Shown here: piece by piece, positions 1-10,141 of the stretch
Layout of the letters: each line of letters opens with the position of its first letter
How positions within the stretch are numbered: position 1 is the first letter of the stretch
Notes under the pieces: model-generated
Told to the model about the DNA's origin: nothing
The model's input: only the letters and a program-made list of their open reading frames with translations
Database searches by the model: none
NCBI RefSeq assembly: GCF_052857255.1
Contig: NC_135505.1
Span: forward strand, 64,289,649 to 64,353,648
Direction: 5' to 3'
From: Amblyomma americanum
Lineage: Eukaryota; Arthropoda; Arachnida; Ixodida; Ixodidae
Length of the DNA: 64,000 nucleotides
Made by a program: the position numbers and the translations under genes

Positions 1-430
1 GAAGCGCTAACGCTGCGCCAGTGCCCTGTTATGGTAGTTGCTGCCATCGGTGGAACTTGGGTTGCGATCCAGTTGCTATTCGCGAGCAGCCTATCACGAT
101 TCATTCAGCTCCCGCCTAAAAGGACAGATCTTGCTGTGGTCATTGTTTTATCCTGTATGCAGGCTACAGACCGCCGGATGCTCCTCCCTACCACCTTATG
201 AACATACAAGATCATATGTCTCATTTTCAAAAAAAATGGTGTTAATGAGTGACCATAATCTGCCAGGTGTTTCTGGGACCGCATCAAAGAGTGCGATACA
301 TCTGGGAGTAGTGCAGATATTATGCTTGATATCATGGTTACTCTTGATTTGGATGAAATTCTAAATGGACCTAGTGGTGTAAATGGACCTAGTCGGTTCA
401 TCCTCTTCTATACTCGACCTAGTTTGTTTT
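1..430. other. No recognisable feature
   Basis: I see no gene, tRNA-like sequence or recognisable transposon in this stretch. The open frames on both strands are short and unlike any family I know. It is probably non-coding tick DNA next to the SINE remnant that starts at 432. Confidence 0.4.
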
Positions 431-431
431 A

Positions 432-575
432 GCCGCCGTGGTGGCTTTGGCGGTCGAATTTCGATGAAGGCAAAAATGGTCGAAATTTCCGGAGTCCTTC
501 ACTACGGCACCCCTCATAGCCTGAGTCGCTTTGGGCCGGCAGGCCCCGCTAAATCAAACCTAGTTTTTCCTTACC
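432..575 (+). repeat. Ruka-like tRNA-derived SINE, internally deleted
   Basis: The sequence starts with the GCCGCC-GTGG-TGGCT head of a tick tRNA-derived SINE. It then jumps to the SINE body (GGTCGAATTTCGATG, then TCGAAATTTCCGGAG, then CTCATAGCCTGAGTCGCTTTGGG). The remainder of the tRNA-like head, including the B-box region, is missing compared with the copy at 1607-1830. The two copies share body and 3' end, which supports one family. The resemblance to the tick SINE Ruka is from memory. Confidence 0.65.
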
Positions 576-659
576 CGCTACTATACCATGCGCACTGCGT
601 TCGTTGAAACAGCCCTTTCAGTTCACCTGGTAAGAGTCATATTCTAGTTAGTCAAGTGC

Positions 660-2275
660 TGTTCCTTTAACAAAAAAAGTGAGTCCCGTAATCTCTTTCA
701 AGCATTATTCAAGGGCTGATGATGCCGCAGTGATTGAACACATTGAATCTTGTTTATCCGGTTTTGGTGAAAGTGATGGCATCTGTAAGCTATGCGAGCG
801 ATTTGCTCAAATTTGTCAACGCTCTGTAACTGGCTTCGTGCAAAATTAAGTGAAAAAAACTGGACAAACACACCTTGGATGTTGCGTAAGATTATTCAAC
901 TTGCTCGAAACCTAAAACGAGCCAAGAAAAAGGACGGTCCACAAGTATTCATACGGTAAAAATTATCTTGATTGCGCGTTTCGTGAAAGAAAGGATCTGT
1001 AATTTATCACAACGTTATTTAGTTTTGTTAAAAATGACCCCCGTAAAAGTTCAAATTATCTGAGTGATAGTAAGCAGATTATTAAAAAAAATAACAATGA
1101 ACGGAGACACTATGTCGGATTCGATTGCCATTGCGCAGAATTTTAATCCTTCTTTTCACAGCGTATTCTTCAAAACAGGTTTACAATGTGTGCGTAACGC
1201 GTCATACTTCCCAGTGTCAGAAGTAGACTTTGTTAGTCTCCCTGGCCTCTTTCATTTGCTTTTAGAATTGGAATCTAGAACAGCTCCCGGCCCTAATAAT
1301 TTACCGAATGTGTTTTTTTACGGTGGAATGCTGACATTGTTTCGAAGTTCCTTTTCGTGCTTTTAGAAAATGACTGCTCTCATAAAAAACTTCCGATTAA
1401 ATGCAAAACAGCTTTAGTTGTTCCCATCTTTAAGAAAGGCAACTGCTCTTTAATACAAAATTACCGTCCGATTTCTTTGACATCTGCATGCTGTAAGCTG
1501 TCTGAACACATTAATGCAAAACAATTATTTTTCTTAAGAACACACTGTATTAAGCAATTTTCAGCACGGAATTATAAAGGGCTATTCCACAGTGACACAG
1601 TTACAAGCCGCCGCGGTGGCTCAGTGGTTATGGCGCCCGGCTGCTGACCCGTGAGGCATGGGCTCGATCCTGTTCGCGGTGGTGGGATTACGATGGAGGC
1701 AAAATTCTGAAGGCCCGTGTACTGTTAAAGACCCCCCTAGTAGTAATAATTTCCGGAGACCTCTACTACGGCGTTTCTCATAGCCGGAGTCGCTTTTCGA
1801 CGTTAAACCCTATAAACAAAACAACATTGTGTTACAAAAGTATATACTTTTTCTAAAACATTACACGTCAGTCGTGAGATAGACGTTATCTTATGAATTT
1901 TAGAAATGCATTTGATATAGTTCAGTACGGAAAACGCATTCAAAAACTAAAAAAACGTGGATCTACCACACATTTTAATATCATGAATTGCAGGCTATCT
2001 TAATATTACAGTGCAGTTTTCTTCAGGCGATGGGTGCAGCTCCAGTTGTCTCCCAGTCACCTGTGATGTGCAACCAAGGAAGTGTGTTGGGGCCTTTGCT
2101 TTTTCAACTATACGTAAATGTTATTGTTAATTTGGTAATTTCAGGAACACATATACGCTCGTTTGCTGATGATTGTGTGGTATTTCGTCAAATTTTCTGT
2201 ACTTCGAATCAAATTGACCTTGATCTGAGTCGAAAAAAGTGCACGTGATAGCTGCAGTGAGTTTGGCATGGTTAA
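660..2275 (+). mobile_element. Decayed CR1-like LINE, 5' and middle part
   Basis: Conceptual translation in shifting frames gives pieces of a non-LTR reverse transcriptase in the right order. There is a linker with PWMLRKIIQLAR near 870-910. Near 1410-1480 comes a fingers segment with VVPIFKKGN and NYRPISLTSACCKL. At 2070-2180 comes QGSVLGPLLF followed by FADDC, the catalytic palm motif. Many frameshifts and stops separate the pieces, so no protein can be made. A SINE interrupts it at 1607-1830 and a DNA transposon interrupts it at 2276. The element resumes at 4864. It resembles the LINE at 20234-21364 and is assigned to the CR1/L2 group by motif only. Confidence 0.75.
1607..1830 (+). repeat. 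Ruka-like tRNA-derived SINE with 7-bp target duplication
   Basis: The head reads as a tRNA-like sequence with an A-box-like GGTGGCTCAGTGG and a degraded B-box (GGGCTCGATCC). The body ends in CGTTAAACCC. The repeat GTTACAA occurs at 1600-1606 and 1831-1837, immediately flanking the copy, and fits a target-site duplication. The host sequence is the CR1-like LINE, so the SINE is younger than that LINE. The family would be transcribed by RNA polymerase III and mobilised in trans by a LINE. Confidence 0.75.
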
Positions 2276-2289
2276 GGGCACAGGGTAAG
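2269..2289 (+). repeat. Left target duplication and terminal inverted repeat of the DNA transposon
   Basis: Bases 2269-2275 read TGGTTAA and are repeated at 4857-4863. Bases 2276-2289 read GGGCACAGGGTAAG and are present in perfect inverted form at 4843-4856. Removing the element rejoins the host LINE frame (GMVNTEKSFV), which confirms the insertion boundary to within the duplication. If the true duplication is only TTAA, the right end would carry three extra bases. Confidence 0.8.
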
Positions 2290-4856
2290 GTAAAATTAGA
2301 AAAAAAAATCGTTTTTTTTCTTTTGGAATTTTAGAAGTTCAATTCTTTCTACACATGTTCCATGATCGCACTTTCCTCAGAAAGCCATATTTACGGCTGA
2401 AAAACGCTTTTTCCGAAACCAAGTAGTGAGCGGCCACGCAGCCTTTCAGGATTAACGTCAATTGTTTCAACCAAAAAGTCCACCACCTGATTTCAAAACT
2501 TGTCTAAAATCAACTACATATAAAAAAATGTTTTGCAACTATTGTACAGCACCTCTTTTTTAGCCAAGACAATCCTGAGACGCTTTGCACGTTTTTTCCA
2601 CGTTTCTGCAACCTTCATGCAGATGCGTTCGAGTGCTATCCCTTTCGATCAGTATTGTAAATTGTGCCGGTGTTGGTTGCTGCTAAGTTGAGATGCCCAG
2701 GGCAAAGAAGGCCTTCGGCAGGCGTGAATTTCACGGCAACCGCTACGCTCATCGTGAAAAAGCAAAAGGATGTCCACGACCGAATGAGATCCCGAACGCC
2801 GAACGCGCCAGCTCCTCGACATCGAAGCTTTCAAGATTTCCGCTGTGCTTCCAGGAAGAGGATGTGCTACAGAGCAGCAGCCAATATGCCTTAATGGACA
2901 TGGGCGGCATTTGTGCCGCAATTACACAGATTTGTGTGTGCAGAGAGTGCGGTGGAAGTGTTGAGCTCATCGAAATTGTGACAAAACGGGTAGGTGTTGC
3001 AAGCGTTTACAGTTTGAACTGTGAAGAGTGTAGTGCCGCACAACGATTTGAGACGTTGAAGAAAACTACTTCTGGCCTCTATGAAGCCAACCTCAGGTTA
3101 GTGTATGCCTTGAGGTCCATTGGTAAGGGAATGGCTGCAGGAAATATACTCTGTGCTATGCTAAACCTTCCTAAGCCGCCGACAAAGTTTGCGAAATACA
3201 ATCAAGAGCTTCTAGGTCACATCGAAGCTGCTGCTCAGGAGTCGATGAAAAGGGCAGCTGACGAAGCTGTGCAGCTGAATGAGGGGGATAAAGACATCGC
3301 AGTTGCTCTTGATGAAAGCTGGCAGAAGCGAGGCCATACTTCCAATAACGGCATAGTCTCTGCGACCAGTGTAGACTCTGGGAAAGTGCTCGATGTGGAG
3401 GTTTTGTCTAAACGTTGTCCAAAGTGCAGCATCAAGGGTACAAACAGTGACCCCCTTCATAGAGAGGTGTGCCAAAGCAACTACCAAGGCACCAGCGGTG
3501 GAATGGAAGTCGCAGGAGCACTGAAAATTTTCGGCAGGAGTGAGGAGCTTCACGGCGTTCGATACGTCAAATACCTTGGGGATGGTGACAGCAAGGCTTT
3601 TATGGCTGTGAAGACACAAATGCCATATGGTGAGTCCGTTGAAATATCCAAGGTTGAGTGCATAGGGCACGTGCTAAAAAGGATGGGCACAAGGTTACGA
3701 AGGCTAAAAAAAGGAAACAAAGCAGGAAAACTCTCTGATGGAAAGAGCCTCTCGGGCCGAGGCCGACTGACTGATGCAGTAATTGACAAGCTCCAGACGT
3801 ACTATGGTTTGGCCATCAGAAGAAATGTAGGAAACCTGGATGAAATGCGAAAGGCCGTTAGGGCAACCTCCTTCCACTTATCGGCCACAGACGATGACCC
3901 ATGCCATGGACTTTGCCCAAAGGGACCTGATACGTGGTGTGCCTTCAACAGAAGTCAGTCAGAGGGCAAGCCATTTTTCCACAAGGAGAGTTTGCCTGCA
4001 TCTGTCTTGGAGGCTATCAAACCCCTTTATAGGGAGCTATCGAAGGCTGAGCTCCTAGAGAAGTGCCTGCATGGGCGAACTCAAAATGCAAATGAGTCGT
4101 TCAACCATGTTGTTTGGGAACGCGCGCCAAAGAATGTGTTTGTTAGGCTTCGGACCCTACGGATGGCAACACTGGATGCTGTTCTTTCATTTAATGATGG
4201 TAGCATCGCACGGGCCAACGTTTTGAAGGCGTATGGATTGAACCCAGGGAGCAACACCATCAAGTGGCTGAGGGAAGCTGACCATAAGCGCATGTACTTT
4301 GCGGACCGAGCAACACGACAGCTTACAAAAGAGGCCCGACAGTCAAAACGACAAGCCGAAAAGCAAAAAATGACGGCGACAGTGACTACGAAGCAGGGGG
4401 CTATTAAACCAATTACTATGGAGGCGTTTCTGCGAATAAAAAATGGTTTTTCACATCTTTTTTCTCTTTACGCTCTATTATCTCAAAACAGTATTTGTTT
4501 CTTACAAAGGTACCATTATTTCCAATGCCTTTCAAGACAGACGGCTGATTTTTTTTTGAAATCATCTACATAAGTGTTGCCAACTACTGAACTAGAATTA
4601 AGCAATTTCACTGAGCAGTTATTCTGTTATGAATTTTGAAATGCGCAAAGAAAGGCCAGATTTGTGTACTACCGGAAAAAATTTTAATAAAAATCGAATT
4701 TTCAACACATTTCAAATATTCTAGTTCAGTAAAAAGAGCACAAAATTTGGCAAACAATGATATATGTATTATTAGGCTACTGTTAGTAGTTAGTGAGAAA
4801 CATGTACCTCAACATGGCCTAAAATGCATGGGAAGTATAGGGCTTACCCTGTGCCC
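2276..4856 (+). mobile_element. Complete DNA transposon with Mutator-like DDE transposase
   Basis: A 2.58-kb element bounded by perfect 14-bp inverted repeats and a 7-bp direct repeat, holding one open transposase frame. About 400 bp of non-coding sequence lies on the left and about 270 bp on the right, both with long A/T runs. The intact frame, the matching ends and the recoverable empty site make it the cleanest DNA transposon here. The direct repeat ends in TTAA, the target of Kolobok elements. A 7-bp duplication gives fully symmetrical ends, so the superfamily is left open between Mutator-like and Kolobok-like. Confidence 0.8.
2693..4573 (+). CDS. Mutator-like transposase (DDE) of the DNA transposon
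   Basis: An uninterrupted 626-codon frame. It has a Cys-rich N-terminal part (CVCRECGG near residue 80 and NCEECSAAQRF near 110), likely a zinc-binding module. The RNase H-fold catalytic core follows, as in the Mutator-like transposase domain family (Pfam family named from memory). Visible core motifs are ALDESWQKRGHTS near residue 205, a CPKC...C zinc-binding insert near 240, YQGTSGGMEV near 265 and YLGDGDSKAF near 290. ECIGHVLKRMGTRLR lies near 325. LSGRGRLTD and a CHGLCPKGPDTWC segment come after it. The Asp of DESW and of GDGDSK are plausible catalytic residues, with a later Glu as the third. The ATG at 2693 opens the frame without a clear context advantage; a later start is possible. The last 40 residues look like read-through beyond the conserved region. 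Confidence 0.8.
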   Translation: MPRAKKAFGRREFHGNRYAHREKAKGCPRPNEIPNAERASSSTSKLSRFPLCFQEEDVLQSSSQYALMDMGGICAAITQICVCRECGGSVELIEIVTKRVGVASVYSLNCEECSAAQRFETLKKTTSGLYEANLRLVYALRSIGKGMAAGNILCAMLNLPKPPTKFAKYNQELLGHIEAAAQESMKRAADEAVQLNEGDKDIAVALDESWQKRGHTSNNGIVSATSVDSGKVLDVEVLSKRCPKCSIKGTNSDPLHREVCQSNYQGTSGGMEVAGALKIFGRSEELHGVRYVKYLGDGDSKAFMAVKTQMPYGESVEISKVECIGHVLKRMGTRLRRLKKGNKAGKLSDGKSLSGRGRLTDAVIDKLQTYYGLAIRRNVGNLDEMRKAVRATSFHLSATDDDPCHGLCPKGPDTWCAFNRSQSEGKPFFHKESLPASVLEAIKPLYRELSKAELLEKCLHGRTQNANESFNHVVWERAPKNVFVRLRTLRMATLDAVLSFNDGSIARANVLKAYGLNPGSNTIKWLREADHKRMYFADRATRQLTKEARQSKRQAEKQKMTATVTTKQGAIKPITMEAFLRIKNGFSHLFSLYALLSQNSICFLQRYHYFQCLSRQTADFFLKSST

Positions 4857-4863
4857 TGGTTAA
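4843..4863 (-). repeat. Right terminal inverted repeat and target duplication
   Basis: CTTACCCTGTGCCC at 4843-4856 is the exact reverse complement of the left end. TGGTTAA at 4857-4863 repeats the left flank. The host LINE resumes at once with AACACTGAAAAAAG. Confidence 0.8.
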
Positions 4864-5420
4864 CACTGAAAAAAGTTTCGTCCCGAACTACAAATAAAAA
4901 GAATCCACTAAACCACATGTATCACTCTTCGATCGCCACTAAAGCAGGTTACCGCTAAAAATAAGTAGGTGTAACAAAAACAATCTTTCCTCGAATTCGC
5001 ACATAAAGCACTTATGTTGTTCCGCGTTTACAAATCTATGTTTCCTGAGGTATAAACGTAGAAATTCTCTTCCTAACGTAAAACTATTGACATATAACGC
5101 ATACATCAGGCCAAAGCTCGAATATGCTTCAATTGTATGGGGTGCAATTTCTAAACTTAACATGAACAAAATAGAGAGCCTTTAGAGAAAAGCTGTTCAG
5201 TTTATTTATTCGAAGTTTAAAATCACCAACTCCCCCACGCAATTAATAGCGGCTACTATTAGCGAATCAGTTGAAACGCGAAGAAACCGCGACTTGACTT
5301 CTTTATTCTTTGCTTAACCAGAAGTCAGCTTTGAACTCTGCTCAGTACTTATCCTCGTTATCATACGAACATACTCGGCATCCTCACAATCACTAGCACC
5401 GTATTTTGCGATAACTGACT
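4864..5420 (+). mobile_element. CR1-like LINE, 3' continuation beyond the DNA transposon
   Basis: Translation from 5060 gives LLTYNAYIRPKLEYASIVWG followed by KIESL-RKAVQFIYSKF. This is the thumb/C-terminal region of CR1/L2-type reverse transcriptases and lies in the same orientation as 660-2275. A stop splits the motif, so the copy is dead. The A/T-rich stretch up to about 5500 probably holds the rest of its 3' end. Confidence 0.7.
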
Positions 5421-5529
5421 CTTTTATTTATTGTTTTTTTTTTCGTGGACAACATCCGATTGCGATCATGTTATGGCGTTGTTTTAGTTTGGTAATACTC
5501 GTTACTTTTTCCTTATGCATATTTCTCTT

Positions 5530-5970
5530 GATTTTGTTACCTACGGGGCAGAAACGTGGAGGCTAACGAAAAGAGTTCAGCTTAAGTTAAGGACAACGCA
5601 GCGAGCCATGGAAAGAAAAATGATAGGTGTAACGTTAAGAGATCGGAAGCGGGCAGAGTGGGTGAGGGAACAAACACGGGTTAATGACATCCTAGTCGAA
5701 ATCAAGAGAAAGAAATGGGCTTGGGCAGGGCATATGTAATGCGAAGGCAAGATAACCGCTGGTCTTTAAGGGTAACGGAGTGGGTTCCAAGAGAAAGTAA
5801 GCGTAGCAGGGGGCGGCAGAAGGTTAGATGGGCGGATGAGATTAAGAAGTTTGCAGGCAAAGGGTGGATGCAGCTGGCACAGGATAGGGTTAATTGGAGA
5901 GACATGGGAGAGGCCTTTGCCCTGCAGTGGGTGTAGTAGGGCTGATGATGATGATGATGATGATGATGAT
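5530..5970 (+). mobile_element. 5'-truncated RTE element, C-terminal end and (ATG)n tail
   Basis: Encodes the last portion of the RTE reverse transcriptase protein: TYGAETWRLTKRVQLKLRTT, then RDRKRAEWVREQTR, then SRGRQKVRWADEIKKFA. It ends in FALQWV and is followed by (TGATGA)n at 5941-5970. It matches the 3' end of the longer RTE element at 12421-15576. One frameshift near 5735 breaks the frame. Truncation at the 5' side with a preserved tail is typical of target-primed insertion. Confidence 0.85.
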
Positions 5971-6009
5971 CCTGCTTGAACCCTGACAAGGGTCTAAAGT
6001 ATGTAATAA

Positions 6010-6560
6010 ACAAATAAAATTTCAAAATCATATATGCAGAAGAAAGCTATCCACTTCATCGAAAACCTATCAGTTCATGAACATACCCAAGGGCTTTTCT
6101 ATCAAAAAAAGTGATGACATTTGTAACATATTTCGCCAACACTTAGCATTGCGAATATTTCGAGAAATCAAATGTGATGAGCTGGCTTTCTCGCTACATT
6201 TGAGCGTCCTCATTGCGGCTACAATCTGAGAACAGTACCATTTGCTACATAAGCGGTTAGAACGGCTTATGGGACGCAGTCAGTTAACTATAAAATTCCA
6301 ACATTATTAAACCCATTTCTGGAGTTAATTGAAATTCCTTGTAACGCGAACTCTAAAGGTACCTATAAATGGCAAGTTAAACAATTCTTGTTGAAGGAAA
6401 CATATCTACCTCACTCAGATGCATGCTGCGTTACCCTGTATGCGGTCTCTTTTTGTATTTTAAAGAAACAACATTCTAAAGAACAGAGAATAATTGCGCT
6501 AGCGCAAGCGGCTACTTAACTCGTACTGTGACCTCTGTTGTCTATTTTTGTTGTGGTATA
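6010..6560 (+). mobile_element. Decayed CR1/L2-type LINE 3' end
   Basis: In shifting frames the translation gives AIHFIENLSVHEHTQGLF and later YKIPTLLNPFLELIEIPCN. These resemble the C-terminal region of the LINE at 21491-22351 (YGKQCLKYTIPTLLKYYKSV). Stops are frequent. The boundaries are estimates. Confidence 0.5.
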
Positions 6561-6728
6561 TATGATCTGTCTGTATTTCTGTTGCTGTATATATGTTGTA
6601 CAACGCAGGTATCGATGTAAACTGCTGATGCTGTTTGTGTGTATAGAGGAAATTATTACTTTTATGGCATTTCTTTTCTTAACCACGCGGTCGGTAGATT
6701 GCGTAACTAGTAGTGCAGTGCATTCGGA

Positions 6729-6761
6729 GACGAGGCCTCGTCAGGCGTTCTCTGAACGCCT
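6729..6761. repeat. Two adjacent perfect palindromes
   Basis: GACGAGGCCTCGTC (6729-6742) is a 14-bp perfect palindrome. The next 19 bases form AGGCGTTC-TCT-GAACGCCT, a perfect 8-bp stem with a 3-base loop. No coding role is seen. Confidence 0.7.
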
Positions 6762-6834
6762 CTTGCCTCGTCAGCCATGGCAGTACTTTGTAAATTATTT
6801 TGTGGCCCGTTTTTGCTTTGTGCAATATTCTGTC

Positions 6835-6940
6835 AAAAAATAAGAGTGGGCAAATCATCTGCGCCGGATGGGCTTAATGCTGAGCTTTATAAAGCTTTTA
6901 AAGGTGACGTAACAACCCTTCTGTATAGTTTACTCGCCGG
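6835..6940 (+). mobile_element. Short L1/Tx1-like RT fragment
   Basis: The reading GKSSAPDGLNAELYKAFKGD resembles the GMSPGPGGLSTAFYKAFKKE segment of LINE A (near 49250) at the same point of the reverse transcriptase linker. About 100 bp is recognisable and both sides are lost. Confidence 0.5.
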
Positions 6941-7079
6941 ATCTTTCTTGGTTGGTTCTCTGCCTTTTTTCTTTTGGCAGGGCGGACACAGTGATCATGC
7001 CGAGGAATGTCAGCCCCGCGAATCTTAAAACCTCATCCGGCCATAGGTCGATTACACTTACAAGCATAGTCACGATGAG

Positions 7080-9060
7080 CTCTGTGTTGCTTCCCAAGCA
7101 AGGCCAATTGGGCTGTGGAGTGCGGAGCCCGACTCGGCCCATGTGGGAATGTGGGGAACATTCGGGCTCATCAATTGCTACCCAGATGGGCTCCTTGTGG
7201 GCTGCTCAAACATGACATAGATCAGGCCCATTTCGGACCCATATAGACGGCAGCATTTAGGTTGCTCACATTCAACCCGGACTGCCGAGAGCCCCTCAAA
7301 TACTGATAGGGGACCGATGCCGGTTCTGCAGGGCCAAGCACCGCTATGCCTTGCGCAAATATTCTACAGGGTGGCCGAGGTCGGTATTTTTGGGGCTAGT
7401 CGCATTGCCTAATCAGGCCAGTGCGGGTTCCGCAGAGACAAGCCCAATCTTGGCTTGCTCACATGTTCCCTACTGGGGGACGATGTGCGTATTTTTGAGG
7501 CTCGTGCACAAATTATTCGCACGACACTCCAGCCAAAGCACTTCGCTAAAACCTTTTATTGCGAATTGCGAAAGCATTACACCACGGGTTCAATGCGAGC
7601 ATATAACCTTGTAGCGTCCCTGACCGTGAGGGTGCAGAAACAAAATAAATATTGTCCCTACTGGATTTCGAATCCGCGGCGGTGCGAACAGACAATCTTC
7701 GCCAGTCACTGCCCGTGAACACTATGCTATCGCTGCAGCCGACCACGCCTCGTGTTAAGCTGCAACGCATACTCGTGCTGTGCGTTGCAAATAGTCTTCT
7801 TCATCTCAACTTTCATCTTCTGCGGGAATGGATCTGATCAGCTTAAACTCTATCAGAGCTTAACCTTAGTGTATTATCGTCGTCAGACGCGCGGACGACT
7901 CATAATGCAAAACTATGAGCCAAAAAGGTGAAAGCGTGCTTTAGCGCGTCTACTAGGTTTAACTACATTACAACCCTACCACTTTTTGTACCGCTTGACG
8001 CATATGGGCTGCTCACGACCAGTGTGTATTACGCTTACAAATATTTCCCCCGCAATTGTGCATGGAGTACGTTTATTGCCACAATACTATACAGAGTGGC
8101 AGGTAGTAAAGGATATTTCCGATAAGGTGGCACAGTTATTCGCGCGTATTGTCCCGTCATTTGAACCGTTCTTAGCGCGTTGGAGAGTAATAAGCATGTA
8201 ACCTTTATTAATTGCATAAAGGTTCTTAAAATCTTGAAAATATTTGGCAAAAACTTATGGGCATATATTTAATCATTTGATAAAAGTACTGCGTGAATGC
8301 AATAGGAAAGACAAGCCGGTGTGCTCGGCCCCGCTACGGCCTATTCTGGACCCACGGTGGCATTGCATCGGCAGCACCATTCGGACTGTCCGCGCTTATT
8401 TCTCATAGAGCATGGATTTATTCCCCTCAAGTAGCCAAAAGGGGTAGATGTGGGCAGCATGCGGGAAAGTCCGTTTTCCAGCTCCGCCGCAGCCGATGTA
8501 GAACTACAGTAATTTTCTCCTGGGAGACCCACAAGGGCCAGCCGCCAATTTTCTGCATGAGGTCAGACTTGTGTTAGAACTTCCCTGACGTGTCCCAGGA
8601 AAGACCAATGAGGGCATAAACCGGGCACGCCCGTTTTCTAGCTCACCATGGCCGCTTTTGGGACTTAATGGAGTTTTGTGCACAAAGCCCCGACTAAAGT
8701 TTTTCCTGCCTGAAGCTCAGCAGTTGCGTGGCGTCTTGCCTCAAGGATCCCAAATGTGAACCCTGTGGGCACGACCGCTCTTCAGCCTCACCGCTGCTTA
8801 TGAGGGACCTACGGCTGTCTATTTCAGGCAGCCTCATTTGGACTACCGCACGTACTCGCTGCATAAAGCCCACAATTTTGTTGCATCTGCCTTTAAATAT
8901 CCCACAACGGACATATGTGGGCATCATGCGGACACGCCCGCTTTCTAGACCCACCACGGCCCATCCGAGTCCTTTAGCACTTTTTAACGGGGAGCCCTGT
9001 TTCGGCTAGACCAGATGTTCCTGAATGAAGCCCACATTTGAGTTCCCTCGGCCCTTCAGT
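7080..9060. repeat. Degenerate repeats of about 155 bp
   Basis: A motif like GGGCACGCCCGTTTTCTAGC followed by TCACCACGGCC recurs in diverged form near 8317, 8461, 8620, 8768 and 8929. The spacings of 144-161 bases fit an old tandem repeat. Weaker matches occur near 7316 and 7420. Short companion motifs such as GTGGGCATCATGCGG precede several copies. I see no coding function. The span is approximate. Confidence 0.5.
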
Positions 9061-10141
9061 GCCCCACATGTGATCCATGTTTGCTGGATATGAGAGTTAT
9101 GGCTTAGTTATCTCTTGCAAATACGATATAATACCTATGTGGAATCAACATGGGCAAGCCACTGTAACACCTTCGTCAGCCTCCTGTGGGAATTAGGCAG
9201 GTAAAATAAATTTGGGTTTGCCTGTTGATTCATCGGTCCCGCTGGGGCCGACAAAGAGATTAGAGGGGTTGCCCTAGCATAAAATGACCACATGGGACCC
9301 GCATGATGGGACTCACATCGTGGACTACAAGGGTTTTGGATACAGGTGAATGTAGTCTGTGCGGAAATACATCTGCAGCGAAAAAGGTGAAAAGTATATA
9401 AAAGCAACAAAACAATAAGAATGACGTGGTGTGGACAAAACGGTGGTTGGAGTGGCTCAGCAGTAGTTTAGAGTCAAGAAGTAGTTAGTGTGGTCAGCTG
9501 CTTGGTAGCGTGTTCATACCTCTTGCGCAGCGTGACCTGTCATTTTTTATTTATTGGTTGCTTTGTTTTCTATCAGAGTATAATTAGTTATATATGTTAA
9601 TACTTACACTGTATTCTCTACCTTCCGTATGTAATGCCTCGCTTCCCACCCCCTCTTCCTTGTGAGGGCCTTTAGGCGAAACCTGAAGGAAGAAAAATCC
9701 CGCAATTGCTGAGCGGCGGTCATCTGATGATAAGTGTAAAGCGATGTGGGTAGAAAACAGGCTTGATATATTTGCGCTCGTTCATCCAAGATCTTCGAAG
9801 ACCAGCTACCCCAACAGCAAGTGTTACTCAATTTTTATGTTTTAACTCCACGCCCAAGACGCGTGATCTAATCCCGGAAGAGGTGGCCTAAGTGCGATCG
9901 AGCTAAAATGAAAAACGCTCGTGTTATCTGCGGTGCTCATGCACTTTAAATAACTTAAAATGGTGAAACCTTATCATGAGCCATTCATGGCAGCGTCTCT
10001 CGTGGCTCACTGGCCGTTTAAAAGGTTCAACTCTGTCTACCACATAAACCTTCGGTTCCTACGCGTTTCTATCATAAATAAAAAATTGCGCAAGCCACAC
10101 GAACAGCTACGCAATACCAATGCGTTGGGTGCCACTTGCAG
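9061..10141. other. Non-coding, probably intron upstream of the M13 exon
   Basis: No transposon or exon is recognised. The stretch ends in a splice acceptor (CACTTGCAG at 10133-10141) for the exon starting at 10142. The upstream exons encoding the N terminus of the M13-like protein are not identified in this window. Confidence 0.5.

Noticed and set aside
3212..3670. 152-codon minus-strand frame
   Set aside because: Shadow of the transposase gene, which is clearly coding on the plus strand.
5702..5966. Open frame rich in His (poly-CAT) on the minus strand, likewise at 35296-35544 and 12415-12480
   Set aside because: They are reverse readings of the (ATG)n tails and RTE coding sequence.
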